Virus record (IMG/VR): IMGVR_UViG_3300043775_003636
Span: 1 to 29,849 of that record
Length of the DNA: 29,849 bases
Direction: 5' to 3' (one strand)
From: a virus
Part shown: positions 1-7,344 of the stretch, one piece after another
Layout: each line of letters starts with the position of its first letter
Position numbering within the stretch: position 1 is the stretch's first letter
Notes under the pieces: generated by a model
Databases searched by the model: none
What the model saw: only the letters and a program-made list of their open reading frames with translations
Told to the model about the DNA's origin: nothing
Program-made: the position numbers and the translations under genes

Positions 1-466
1 TACCAATTTTACCAATTTCTGTGGTAAGTGAAGTGTTTAACATAAGAACACCTTGCTTTGACCATCTTGCTAAATCTGGATCAAATGTTGTTACATCTTT
101 TTGTTCATTGTAAACAGTTTTGTTTATGTTTTTAAAAATGTAACGTAAAGATGCTTCTGGTTTTCTTGTGTTTCCACATGAAAAAGCAATACCATCAGCA
201 ACACCTAATTGAGGATAAGGATCTTGCCCTATCATTATTACATTAGTACTGTCATATGGGCACTCCATGAATGCTCTAAAAACTTGTTTTAATGGTGGTG
301 TGAATCTTTGACCATCAGCTACACAATTTTCGAGTACTTTTATAATGTGTACAAAGTCTTCTGACAATAGAAAACCTTTCAACACATTATGCCATCCGGA
401 TGGTTTTAACATGTCATACATCTTAGATGCATATTCTTCTGACGTTAATTTTTGAGGATTTGACAT
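1..466 (-). CDS. ung: Uracil-DNA glycosylase, family 1 (3' end cut off by window)
   Basis: This enzyme removes uracil from DNA and starts base excision repair. The visible 155 residues read from ATG at 466 leftward off the window edge. The water-activating loop GQDPYP is at residues 80-85 (Asp82 is the catalytic base). It is followed by the uracil-pocket segment with AFSCG and PEASLRYIF, then the W..QGVLMLNTSLT stretch, all in family-1 order. Family members have about 220-230 residues, so the C-terminal HPS-type leucine loop is simply outside the window. It diverges from the gene at 508, and the promoter of that gene overlaps its start. A dUTPase lies 3.4 kb away, so the phage appears to control uracil in DNA by two routes. 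The identity is firm. Confidence 0.95.
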   Translation of the reverse strand, partial: MSNPQKLTSEEYASKMYDMLKPSGWHNVLKGFLLSEDFVHIIKVLENCVADGQRFTPPLKQVFRAFMECPYDSTNVIMIGQDPYPQLGVADGIAFSCGNTRKPEASLRYIFKNINKTVYNEQKDVTTFDPDLARWSKQGVLMLNTSLTTEIGKIG

Positions 467-481
467 TATTGTATATATTTG
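451..481 (+). promoter_or_regulatory. Bacteroidota-type promoter for the gene at 508
   Basis: TTTG at 451-454, then 19 nt, then TATATTTG at 474-481. This fits the TTTG-N19-21-TAnnTTTG consensus of the primary Bacteroidota sigma factor. It lies 26 nt before the ATG at 508, with an A/T-rich TTAATTAATTAATTA leader and no Shine-Dalgarno. The -33 box lies inside the 5' end of the divergent ung gene. Short motifs occur by chance in AT-rich DNA, so this is a moderate call supported mainly by its position. Confidence 0.55.
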
Positions 482-507
482 TATATTAATTAATTAATTA
501 TAAAGTT

Positions 508-855
508 ATGACAAAAGAAAACACAAAAAATTCTTCTGAATCAACAATTGAAATTATTGAAGACAATGCTATTGTAAACATTAAAATTAGCACTTCTTTT
601 TTTCAAAGACTGCAAATGGTTTATTTATCATTAATAAAAGATAAAAAACCAGAAGATATTCAAAAATTTTTAGAAGAAGTAAAAACAGAAAAGATTTCAA
701 GTGAGGAAAATTACAATGTTGAAACACTATTAATTTTACTGTCTGAATTTCAAAAAAATGCTAAAGCAGAAGGTTTTACAAGAATTGTAACTCAAGATGA
801 ATTACAAAAAATAAACCAAGAACGTTTTGCGCAACAAGAAAAAGATCAAAAATAA
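508..855 (+). CDS. Hypothetical protein, 115 aa, only plus-strand gene
   Basis: I do not recognise this protein. It is soluble and charged, with a Ser/Thr/Asn-rich first 15 residues, a predicted beta-rich segment (IEIIEDNAIVNIKIS) and then mainly helical sequence ending in a Gln/Lys-rich tail. It is the only gene in the window read rightward and has its own promoter-like sequence. Its last 10 nt overlap the 3' end of the opposing gene at 846-1223. The separate orientation suggests different timing or control from the leftward block. Confidence 0.75.
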   Translation: MTKENTKNSSESTIEIIEDNAIVNIKISTSFFQRLQMVYLSLIKDKKPEDIQKFLEEVKTEKISSEENYNVETLLILLSEFQKNAKAEGFTRIVTQDELQKINQERFAQQEKDQK

Positions 856-1223
856 AAGCCTACAATATTACCAATTTCTATGCATATTTGTATAGCATCT
901 GATAATTCTGTTTTACTACATTCAGCAAAACTTTTATATTGTTTAGAAGCAGGATCGTAAAGTCCTGCTTTTTCTTTTACAGTAGCTTTCATTTCTTCAA
1001 AAGTATGTCCTGTAAATCTTGCCAAATCTCTAATAGAAGCGTGTACTTTTGCTAATTGTCCAATAGTTTTATCATCTTCATCTGATAGTTTAGTGATATA
1101 TAATTCTATCATTTCACCATCAGCAAGATCCGTTTTAAACTGATTGTACAACGCAGCATCTGCGCTTGTTAGTGGTTTTAATTCACCATTATGTTTTCCA
1201 AATTTAACGGTTATATTCTGCAT
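846..1223 (-). CDS. Hypothetical protein, 125 aa, at the end of the helicase operon
   Basis: I do not recognise this protein. It begins with a short beta-like segment (MQNITVKFGKHNGEL). The rest looks helical, with a motif-like ARFTGHTFEEMKATVKEKAG and a C-terminal segment ELSDAIQICIEIGNIVGFYF. Its start overlaps the end of the helicase by 20 nt, so the two are probably co-translated, and it may be an accessory to DNA metabolism (inference from context only). Confidence 0.75.
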   Translation of the reverse strand: MQNITVKFGKHNGELKPLTSADAALYNQFKTDLADGEMIELYITKLSDEDDKTIGQLAKVHASIRDLARFTGHTFEEMKATVKEKAGLYDPASKQYKSFAECSKTELSDAIQICIEIGNIVGFYF

Positions 1224-2313
1224 CTTTCCAAGTTATTTTTGATTGGTCTAAATCACTTAATGCACTAATTGTCCATTCTGTATCAACAGTGTCTTTATAT
1301 GCAAGAATATGTATAATAGACTGCTGATCTGGATTAAGTCTTAATAATCTACCAATACGCTGATTACTTTTACGTTCATTACTATACGAGTGCATGATAA
1401 TTCCATACTTTAAATTTGGAATATTTACACCTTCATTTAATTGTTGAACACATGACAAACAGTTAAATATTCCTTGTTTAAATGCTTGCAAGTTATCCTC
1501 ACTATTAACATTCTTACTATGATAGCTGTTCTCACAAACTCGATCTGCTTGATCAGTGTTGTTACAGAATACTATACATTTGTCATCAACATGCTGCAGT
1601 AAATGTTTTGCATAATTTTCTTTAGTAGGATATTGCATTAATCCTTGCATACGCAATATGCGTAATTTTTGTTTTGAACCAATAGAAAATTCTTTATCTA
1701 TGGCGTTTGTCCAATAATTGTAATGGTCGCGCTCAGAAGTCATAAAAAATCCACCATTTTTCTTGGTGACTTTGTATGTTTTTTGGGTAGATAATGGTAA
1801 TAAATGTACAACTATACGATAATCATTAAGTATGTTATCATCAATTGCATCGTCTGTTATGTATGAATACACAATTGGACAATATCTGTCAACCATTATT
1901 CCTTTTTCTGATGTTGCGTGACGCGGTGGTGTTCCTGATAATCCTAATATTTTACCGTGGTAAAAAAGAAGATAAGTTTCATGGGTGTACAAAAGATTAT
2001 GACACTCGTCTAGGTAAATACAATCATACTCAACATTTTGTTTTGTTAAGGATAAATACGTAGTAAACTTGATGTGTATTAATAAATGCTCTAAACCAAA
2101 TTTATAAGCATCTTCTTTCCATGTTTCAAATATGGAAAGTTTTGGTGCAACAACCAGAAAACTTTTTGCACCATTGTTAAATTCTTTTTGCATGTGTTGT
2201 AAACCTATATAAGTTTTACCAACACCCATTGAAACACCTAACGTACAACGATGAACTCCTTCTGTGGCAAATAATGCTTCACGTTGGATTTCTTCACGTT
2301 TATTTTGTTTCAT
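1204..2313 (-). CDS. SF2 DEAD/DEAH-type helicase
   Basis: An ATP-dependent superfamily 2 nucleic-acid helicase or translocase, 369 aa. Seen in order: Walker A GVGKT near residue 32; motif II DECH near residue 103; motif III-like SGTPP near 127; an ATP-linked C-terminal half with CIVFCNN (motif IV region), LNEGVNIPN (motif V) and QRIGRLLR (motif VI). The organisation resembles UvsW/RAD25-like phage helicases used in recombination or replication-fork processing, but is shorter (about 370 versus 500 aa) because it has no extra N-terminal domain. It overlaps its upstream neighbour by 14 nt and its downstream neighbour by 20 nt, so it belongs to a coupled leftward operon with an HNH protein. The helicase call is strong. 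The exact pathway is not determined. Confidence 0.92.
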   Translation of the reverse strand: MKQNKREEIQREALFATEGVHRCTLGVSMGVGKTYIGLQHMQKEFNNGAKSFLVVAPKLSIFETWKEDAYKFGLEHLLIHIKFTTYLSLTKQNVEYDCIYLDECHNLLYTHETYLLFYHGKILGLSGTPPRHATSEKGIMVDRYCPIVYSYITDDAIDDNILNDYRIVVHLLPLSTQKTYKVTKKNGGFFMTSERDHYNYWTNAIDKEFSIGSKQKLRILRMQGLMQYPTKENYAKHLLQHVDDKCIVFCNNTDQADRVCENSYHSKNVNSEDNLQAFKQGIFNCLSCVQQLNEGVNIPNLKYGIIMHSYSNERKSNQRIGRLLRLNPDQQSIIHILAYKDTVDTEWTISALSDLDQSKITWKDAEYNR

Positions 2314-2560
2314 TAGTTTTTTTCTTTCTGTAAGTATTATGTTTAGGAAACTCTGTTTTTGTGTTTTGGAGTTCTTCTTTTGAAACAGGTTTGTAGTCTT
2401 CCTTGTCTATCCAGTAAATGTTTAATAACACTTTGTCAAAAAACCTTGTTATAAAATTAGGTTTATCTTGTGACCATAATAATAATCCTGCTCCTTTTTG
2501 AGCATCTTTTTTATTGGCTGCACCAATAATATAAAATCCAACGAATTTTTTGTTATCCAT
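2300..2560 (-). CDS. Hypothetical protein, 86 aa
   Basis: Not recognised. The N-terminal half (KKFVGFYIIGAANKKDAQK, then LLLWSQDKPNFITRFFDKVLLNIYWID) looks like an alpha/beta globular domain. The C-terminus is a Lys/Thr-rich basic tail. It sits between the HNH protein and the helicase, overlapping both (8 and 14 nt), so it is translated with them. Confidence 0.75.
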   Translation of the reverse strand: MDNKKFVGFYIIGAANKKDAQKGAGLLLWSQDKPNFITRFFDKVLLNIYWIDKEDYKPVSKEELQNTKTEFPKHNTYRKKKTNETK

Positions 2561-2966
2561 TATTTAATCTGTTAAGTGAAAAATTTAATTCTTTTGCTTC
2601 TATAGGATGAAGCTCTATGTAAGTATGACATGATCTGCATACAGATAACCATGTTGTTTTGTCAAGATAATATGGTCCTCTTCCTTTTTTATGATGCACA
2701 TCTGTACTTTGAAGTGTGCAATTTTTTAATCTAGCTTGACATCCTGGGTGTAAAGATAAAAAATCTTTTCGCATGATAGAATATAATTTATCAAGCGGAT
2801 CTTGTTTATCTGATTTTGGTTTTATTGGTTTAAGTACCTTTTTTGGAAGAGGTTGTGATTGGTTTTTAAACCAACAACTTTTGCAATATTTATTGCCATC
2901 GTGGTTTTTCCATATGATTTGTTCTGTATCGCAAGCATTACAAATCTTTTTTTTTGGTTGTAACAT
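2553..2966 (-). CDS. Zinc-ribbon HNH endonuclease-like protein
   Basis: A probable metal-dependent DNA endonuclease of 137 aa. The N-terminus has a zinc ribbon (CNAC near residue 9, CKSC near residue 28). A basic proline/lysine linker follows. The C-terminal half has an HNH-like pattern: C..RLKNC, DVHHKKGRG, then WLSVCRSCHTYIELHP. The HH pair and the following CxxCH supply the beta-beta-alpha metal fold. Comparable proteins are common in Bacteroidota phages and may process DNA. It does not lie inside another gene, so it need not be a homing enzyme. It overlaps the next gene by 8 nt. Confidence 0.8.
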   Translation of the reverse strand: MLQPKKKICNACDTEQIIWKNHDGNKYCKSCWFKNQSQPLPKKVLKPIKPKSDKQDPLDKLYSIMRKDFLSLHPGCQARLKNCTLQSTDVHHKKGRGPYYLDKTTWLSVCRSCHTYIELHPIEAKELNFSLNRLNNG

Positions 2967-3254
2967 TTATTGTTCTAAGTTATCATAATCGATGTAATCA
3001 TCATCGTATAACTTTTCTTCTGGAAGAATAGTAGTTAAATCTTCTAAATCTTCTTCTGTGAAATCTTCTTCTGACATTTCTTCAAGTTCTTCTGGACCAG
3101 ACGGACCATGTTTTAATACACTGAATATAAAAGGATCATTAAATTCTTCACCAAAGTTATACGCAACTAGTCCTTTAAGCTCCTCATCGGTCATTCTTAA
3201 ATACTGTTCTATCGACATTTCGACACTTTTACCGTTTGGTAATTGGTATATCAT
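2967..3254 (-). CDS. Hypothetical acidic protein, 95 aa, first gene of operon
   Basis: Not recognised. Highly acidic, particularly the last 40 residues (EELEEMSEEDFTEEDLEDL and a DDDYIDYD stretch). The first 25 residues carry a YQLPNGKSVEMSIEQYLRMTDEE segment suggesting a small folded domain. It is the first gene of the leftward block that includes the HNH protein and helicase, 1 bp before the HNH start. The upstream intergenic region carries repeats that may regulate it. Confidence 0.78.
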   Translation of the reverse strand: MIYQLPNGKSVEMSIEQYLRMTDEELKGLVAYNFGEEFNDPFIFSVLKHGPSGPEELEEMSEEDFTEEDLEDLTTILPEEKLYDDDYIDYDNLEQ

Positions 3255-3382
3255 TTTAGTTGCACATTTATTAATGTACTAAACTACCAATAATTTTCCA
3301 GTAAAACTATCAAATTGGAGGTTCTGAGAAAATATTTTCTACTATAACGCTATGATTACGTCACTTTTTTTCCAGTAAAATT
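3255..3382 (-). promoter_or_regulatory. Intergenic control region with direct repeats and a palindrome
   Basis: A 128-nt gap upstream of the leftward operon. It holds two exact copies of TTTTCCAGTAAAA (3294-3306 and 3368-3380) and, between them, a perfect 14-bp palindrome AGAAAATATTTTCT (3327-3340). No ORF was seen. The arrangement suggests operators or a promoter for the gene starting at 3254, but no binding factor is known. Confidence 0.5.
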
Positions 3383-3757
3383 TTACAATTCTGCGCTATC
3401 TGCGTATTTATTTATAAAATCGTCAAACGACATTGTTATGCTATTTGTAATATACTTTTCAAAAGATGATGAAATTTTAATTGTTTGGTGAACTGTGTCA
3501 AGAGATATCAACATTTGTATATCCATGTAAAGTTGTGTTCCAATACCAAATCCATTTTCATTATCCCAATCTTCTACAGGAATCATTTTACAAAAAATCA
3601 TTCTTGCAAGGTAATCAGGATCATCCCATCTTACATTTTTAGAAAGAACATTATTAACAACATTTATTAAATCATCTGCTGTTGAATGTGTATACAAGTA
3701 TATTCTTCCATATGGACCTATAATTTCAACTTGTCCTGTATTATAACTTGTCACCAT
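3383..3757 (-). CDS. Hypothetical protein, 124 aa
   Basis: Not recognised. It starts with a beta-rich segment (TGQVEIIGPYGRIYLYTHS). A predicted helical region follows, with LINVVNNVLSK and an acidic EDWDNENGFGIG stretch. Its ATG overlaps the stop of the 49-aa gene just upstream (ATGGTGA), which indicates translational coupling. The operator-like gap lies directly downstream. Confidence 0.75.
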   Translation of the reverse strand: MVTSYNTGQVEIIGPYGRIYLYTHSTADDLINVVNNVLSKNVRWDDPDYLARMIFCKMIPVEDWDNENGFGIGTQLYMDIQMLISLDTVHQTIKISSSFEKYITNSITMSFDDFINKYADSAEL

Positions 3758-3900
3758 AAAATATTAATTCCAAATTTAAACCATAATATTTTTATGTACA
3801 GAGAATAATTAAAATGAGAAAGTACAGGTTCTTTTTTTATAAAAAAACCTATACCAAACTCACTTCCATTTATTTTACAAATTCTTTGACTTTTCATCAT
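3751..3900 (-). CDS. Hidden small gene between dUTPase and 3757 gene, 49 aa
   Basis: A 49-residue protein starting at the MMKSQRIC segment, overlapping the 3' end of the dUTPase gene by 26 nt and the next start by the ATGGTGA junction. After the overlap it reads INGSEFGIGFFIKKEP, then SHFNYSLYIKILWFKFGINI. That is a compact alternating hydrophobic pattern typical of a short beta-rich phage protein. The reading frame continues upstream inside dUTPase, but that part is only a shadow. An A/T-rich inverted repeat inside this gene looks like a terminator but is explained by the FFIKK codons. Confidence 0.6.
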   Translation of the reverse strand: MMKSQRICKINGSEFGIGFFIKKEPVLSHFNYSLYIKILWFKFGINILW

Positions 3901-4318
3901 TTGTAGTTGTAGAACCAAATCCTCCTTCACCTCTTTCTGTTTCTGATAATTCAGATACTTCTTCAAACGTAATTTGTGGATAAGGAAGAATGATTAATTG
4001 AGCAACTTTATCACCCATTTGATACAAGTTACCATCTTCTAAGAAACTAAATTTTAACATGATTTCACCTCTGTATCCTGAATCAATGACTCCAACACTG
4101 TTTCTTAAATGCATATCGTATTTAGAAATACTACTTCTTGGAAATACTAATCCGACATATCCTTCAGGAATTTCTACAGCTAATCCTGTATGAATTACAG
4201 CATTACCGTATGAATCTTTTTCAATACTTATTGCAGTAAGATCCATTCCTGCATCTCCATGTTTAGCATAACTTGGTATTTCTACTAAATCATGCAGTTT
4301 TTTAATTTTAACTTTCAT
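3875..4318 (-). CDS. dut: dUTP diphosphatase (trimeric dUTPase)
   Basis: Hydrolyses dUTP to dUMP and pyrophosphate, which keeps uracil out of DNA and feeds dTMP synthesis. All five motifs of the homotrimeric family are present: AGMDL at 23-27, PRSS at 60-63, GVIDSGYRGEI at 76-86 (Asp79 is the catalytic Asp), GDKVAQLIILP at 102-112 and the C-terminal P-loop-like RGEGGFGSTT at 129-138. The length of 147 aa is normal. I chose the MKVKIKKL start at 4318 because it begins the conserved fold. An upstream in-frame ATG at 4363 would add 15 residues that overlap the terminator of the preceding gene. Confidence 0.96.
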   Translation of the reverse strand: MKVKIKKLHDLVEIPSYAKHGDAGMDLTAISIEKDSYGNAVIHTGLAVEIPEGYVGLVFPRSSISKYDMHLRNSVGVIDSGYRGEIMLKFSFLEDGNLYQMGDKVAQLIILPYPQITFEEVSELSETERGEGGFGSTTTNDEKSKNL

Positions 4319-4343
4319 GTATTTTTTTTTTACAATATTAAAC

Positions 4344-4385
4344 AAAAAAATATTACGAACCAAGAATTTTATATCCTGGTTCGTA
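4344..4385 (-). terminator. Rho-independent terminator
   Basis: A perfect 9-bp stem, TACGAACCA (4354-4362) with TGGTTCGTA (4377-4385), followed in the minus-strand RNA by A then seven U (4344-4350). It lies just downstream of the 84-aa gene and before the dUTPase start, so it separates two transcription units or attenuates read-through. Confidence 0.85.
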
Positions 4386-4393
4386 AGTACTTG

Positions 4394-4648
4394 TTAATCA
4401 AATACAAATGATACTGTATTATTAAAAGGATTAAACTCAACTTGGTTGAATTTATAATACACATCTTCAGGAAGTTTAATTATATCATGCTCCTCGTGTG
4501 TAATTGTTGCTTCTTTAGCAACATTAAATTTAATAACACTATTTTCTAAGTGTTCATACTGCATCTGTTTATCAGAAACAACAGCATGAGTATTAGCAAA
4601 ATCACCTGATGCTAATACAATTCGATTGGATTTTAATTGTGTTGCCAT
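4394..4648 (-). CDS. Hypothetical protein, 84 aa
   Basis: Not recognised. Beta-strand-like segments (NRIVLASGDFANTHAVV, VIKFNVAKEATI, VEFNPFNNTVSFVFD) suggest a small beta-sandwich or similar fold. It overlaps the previous gene by one base (TAATG-like junction), and a strong terminator follows it. Confidence 0.78.
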   Translation of the reverse strand: MATQLKSNRIVLASGDFANTHAVVSDKQMQYEHLENSVIKFNVAKEATITHEEHDIIKLPEDVYYKFNQVEFNPFNNTVSFVFD

Positions 4649-5349
4649 TATGTTTGAGATTGAATTAATGAACTGTATGTTTTATAATCTAAATGATATG
4701 GAGTACATTCTTCTGAATCATGATTTGCAGCTACAACAAAAATGTCACCTTGTCTATAAATAGCTTTTGGATTGGTAATTCCAATTCTACATGTCCAAGC
4801 AATTGCTTCTAATGCAGATTCTTTTTCACCAACTTCACGTGGTACATATAACCAATAATTTCTACCGGTAGATGTACAAGTACATTTAACAGCATAAACA
4901 GAACTGTTTTTACGTTGCCATTCGCTAATAGTACTACCAAATAATTTATAACCATCAATTTTGTAAAGTGTGTACCTGTCAAGACCTGTTTGAAGATACT
5001 CTTTTCCATCAGCATCCCATCTTCTGTTGTTTAATACAACATCTTTCATGTCCAATAATTCTGGTTCTACAGATTCAAAGATTTTTTCTACACCAATAGT
5101 GTCAAAATACAGTCTTCTTTTTTCTGTATTATCTTGCTCAAAGGCCTCTGATATTTCAAGAGGTTTTATTTCAGACCACACTGTAGAAACGTAATCTCCA
5201 AATTCTTCAAGTGATTCATAAATAATCACATTTTTGAAAAATTCGTCAAAAGAAGAGTATGCAGTTTTCCATACTCGTAATGCTTCATTAAGCTCTATAC
5301 CTCTTACGTTTCTTACTGTAAAAGTATAATTTTCAAATTTATTCGTCAT
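4648..5349 (-). CDS. Hypothetical protein, 233 aa
   Basis: I cannot assign a function. The C-terminal half is the most structured part: KCTCTSTGRNYWLYVP, then AIAWTCRIGITNPKAIYRQGDIFVV and YHLDYKTYSSLIQ. The RQGDI stretch is seen in phage proteins of unknown function. The N-terminal half is acidic and helical. It overlaps the downstream gene by 1 nt and the upstream gene by 11 nt. Confidence 0.8.
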   Translation of the reverse strand: MTNKFENYTFTVRNVRGIELNEALRVWKTAYSSFDEFFKNVIIYESLEEFGDYVSTVWSEIKPLEISEAFEQDNTEKRRLYFDTIGVEKIFESVEPELLDMKDVVLNNRRWDADGKEYLQTGLDRYTLYKIDGYKLFGSTISEWQRKNSSVYAVKCTCTSTGRNYWLYVPREVGEKESALEAIAWTCRIGITNPKAIYRQGDIFVVAANHDSEECTPYHLDYKTYSSLIQSQT

Positions 5350-6022
5350 CTGTTTCGTTTTCTAATCGTTCTTTTAAATCAATTGTTATTCCGTTTTCTG
5401 AAGTTTCATATGTTGAATAATTAATCATAGATATTTCAAAAATGATAACATCATTTTCTATTTTTAGTTCATGTCTTTCTGCAAGTTCATGTGTACTAAA
5501 ATAATTAATATCTACATGTTGAAAATCTTGTTTAATTTTTTCTAAAATTGCTTTTGAGATTTCTTCTTCAAGTTCTCGCAATTCAGGACTAATAAAACCA
5601 TTTACAATATTAAATATTACTTCTACTCTAAAGTCATCCTCATAATTACCTTCAATGTTATATTCAATACTATCAAAACCTAATGATTTTGATATAGGAA
5701 ACTGAAAAGGATCTTCAAATTTTGTGTTTTCCCAAGAATCTTCTGAATAATAATCAACACCTTCAAAACATTTTGTATCAGCATTATAAATAGCTTCACC
5801 ATTTGCTGAAAATTCACCTGCCCAAGAACCATAATCAAGAGTGCTGTACATCATATCTACAAGCGCTTCAATTTCTTCACCTCCAGCTTGTTCATCATCA
5901 ACTTCAAAATATACCCATCCTGAATCTCCTCCTCCTTCCCAACAAATTTTTATTTCTTTACCTTCTTCAACTTGTTTGTCACACCAATCAATAATTTCTT
6001 TTATGCTAATTACTTTGCTCAT
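5339..6022 (-). CDS. Hypothetical acidic protein, 227 aa
   Basis: Not recognised. Acidic throughout. The start (KVISIKEIIDWCDKQVEEGK, then KICWEGGGDSGWVYFEVDD) looks like a folded beta-rich domain with conserved Gly/Trp residues. The centre has aromatic and acidic residues (YYSEDSWENTKFEDPF). It overlaps both neighbours (11 and 17 nt), so it is part of a coupled run. Confidence 0.8.
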   Translation of the reverse strand: MSKVISIKEIIDWCDKQVEEGKEIKICWEGGGDSGWVYFEVDDEQAGGEEIEALVDMMYSTLDYGSWAGEFSANGEAIYNADTKCFEGVDYYSEDSWENTKFEDPFQFPISKSLGFDSIEYNIEGNYEDDFRVEVIFNIVNGFISPELRELEEEISKAILEKIKQDFQHVDINYFSTHELAERHELKIENDVIIFEISMINYSTYETSENGITIDLKERLENETDDE

Positions 6023-6422
6023 GATTTTCTAATTTTGCGTCTTTACTAAATATATAATCTGATTTTTCTTCTTGTATTGCTTTCAATACTTTACGACCTT
6101 CACCTGGCTTATACATCCAGTTTTGTTGTGTCATGTTGTCAAGATAATCTTTGATAGTAGGAATAAATCCTATATCTTCTATACAATGTTGTTCACCAAT
6201 TGCTCTTACAGGAACCATTTTCCCATCAGAATTAATAATATAAGTGCCAAACTTTTCTTCACACCAGAATATGCCTTCTGCGTGATGTCTTAATGCTCTA
6301 TGACGCATGTCTGGATAGTGCATTTTTGTTTCGTCAAACCAATTGTGAATAGCGAGGTAGTCATCAACGTGACCACCCCACTTTTTTTTACTCGAAATTG
6401 AGTGATGCAAAGGATGTGACAT
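6006..6422 (-). CDS. DUF6915-family protein
   Basis: Belongs to a widespread phage and bacterial family of unknown function. Diagnostic features are seen from the first residue: HPLHHSIS, KKWGGHVDDYLAIHNWFDE, then RHRALRHHAEGIFWCEEKFG, VPVRAIGEQHCIEDIGFIP and a WM.KPGEG end. The many invariant His residues suggest a metal site (inference). Length 138 aa is close to the family norm. It overlaps the downstream gene by 17 nt. Confidence 0.82.
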   Translation of the reverse strand: MSHPLHHSISSKKKWGGHVDDYLAIHNWFDETKMHYPDMRHRALRHHAEGIFWCEEKFGTYIINSDGKMVPVRAIGEQHCIEDIGFIPTIKDYLDNMTQQNWMYKPGEGRKVLKAIQEEKSDYIFSKDAKLENHEQSN

Positions 6423-6424
6423 AA

Positions 6425-6604
6425 CTAAAATATTTTTATGTTAAGGTCGTCAACAACCATCCATTCGCAATTACTATCTAAAACATAATTGCCATCTTCG
6501 TCTGTAAAATCTTCTGGAGATTCCCAAACATTTTCGTCATAAGGATAAACTGTAACAGTTTTTTCACCATGATCAAGTACTACTAATTTTTTAGTTACTT
6601 GCAT
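6425..6604 (-). CDS. Hypothetical acidic protein, 59 aa
   Basis: Not recognised. I chose the start MQVTKKLVVLDHG at 6604, one base after the DUF4314 gene ends. The longer in-frame ORF from 6673 would read through 68 nt of that gene. Features are a beta hairpin-like KLVVLDHGEKTVTVYPYDE and a Trp/Asp-rich tail. It sits just upstream of the DUF6915 gene. Confidence 0.72.
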   Translation of the reverse strand: MQVTKKLVVLDHGEKTVTVYPYDENVWESPEDFTDEDGNYVLDSNCEWMVVDDLNIKIF

Positions 6605-6605
6605 A

Positions 6606-6794
6606 TTAAAGTATTTTGTATTTATCTTCATCAGGAATAAGTCCAAGAGTGGAACCATTTTCCCAATCAACATGAATTATTCCAATGTCGTCAACTCTTG
6701 TTATAACACCTTTTGTACCTGGTTCAGGTGCTTGATCATCATACATGTAGATTAATTCTACACGCTTACCTACTAATTCTTGATTATTTTTCAT
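6606..6794 (-). CDS. DUF4314-family small protein
   Basis: A 62-aa protein starting MKNNQELVGKRVELIYM at 6794. It has the DUF4314 signature: G.RVELI.M.DD, PGTKGVITRVDDIGIIHVDW, ENGSTLGLIPDEDKY. The family is a small SH3-like beta-barrel found in phages and mobile elements, with no established role. The longer ORF from 6878 is not used because those residues are Gln/His-rich shadow sequence overlapping the neighbour. Confidence 0.85.
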   Translation of the reverse strand: MKNNQELVGKRVELIYMYDDQAPEPGTKGVITRVDDIGIIHVDWENGSTLGLIPDEDKYKIL

Positions 6795-7068
6795 TTGGTT
6801 CTGGTAATGCTGGTGTATTTTCTTTAATGTACTGTACAGCAAACTCAGTTGCTGATTGAATTGCTTTTGCTGTTGCAATCCATAATTGCCAATTTGATTG
6901 TGAAGTGTTCATGAACACAAAATCTTTTTTCATAGCGCTTGGCATTATGTTAAAAGTTTTACTTCTTACATCAACACTTAATCTGATTCTTGCATTTAAT
7001 TCTCTTCCTTCACTGTCTGTGTAAGGTTCAGTAAAGTCAAAATCTACGTTTACAATTTCTTTATTCAT
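6784..7068 (-). CDS. Hypothetical protein, 94 aa
   Basis: Not recognised. The first half is beta-rich (IVNVDFDFTEPYTDSEGREL, then ARIRLSVDVRSKTFNIMPS). The second half is helical (NWQLWIATAKAIQSATEFAVQYIKE). This two-part pattern suggests a small domain. It overlaps the DUF4314 gene by 11 nt and starts 3 bp after its upstream neighbour ends. Confidence 0.78.
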   Translation of the reverse strand: MNKEIVNVDFDFTEPYTDSEGRELNARIRLSVDVRSKTFNIMPSAMKKDFVFMNTSQSNWQLWIATAKAIQSATEFAVQYIKENTPALPEPNEK

Positions 7069-7071
7069 CGC

Positions 7072-7344
7072 TTAAAAACTTTTTTTGTATTTATTAATAA
7101 TTTTTTCTTCAATTTTTTGTTGCTCAATCAAATGTCTAAATGGTTTTTTATCAGTCCATGCAATTATAAAATCTTTAGGTTTCATATCATCGTTATCTAA
7201 CAAGTTTGTTTGAAATTCCGTACGTATTTCAAAAGGATAATTTCCTTCTACATACTCGTCTTGATCACCATCATCTCTGCGATAATTACCTGCATGAATA
7301 GTAATGATAAGAATCTCATCGTCAAAACTAATTTGCTTTTTCAT
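7072..7344 (-). CDS. Hypothetical protein, 90 aa
   Basis: Not recognised. Beta strands at the start (ISFDDEILIITIHAG), a central Asp-rich loop (YRRDDGDQDEYVEGNYP) and a Lys-rich helical tail. It overlaps the upstream gene by 17 nt. Confidence 0.75.
   Translation of the reverse strand: MKKQISFDDEILIITIHAGNYRRDDGDQDEYVEGNYPFEIRTEFQTNLLDNDDMKPKDFIIAWTDKKPFRHLIEQQKIEEKIINKYKKSF

Noticed and set aside
3822-3858. AGGTT..AACCT inverted repeat with A/T runs that resembles a terminator
   Set aside because: It lies inside the credible 49-aa gene 3751-3900 and is explained by the codons for GFFIKKEP. There is no separate U-tract.
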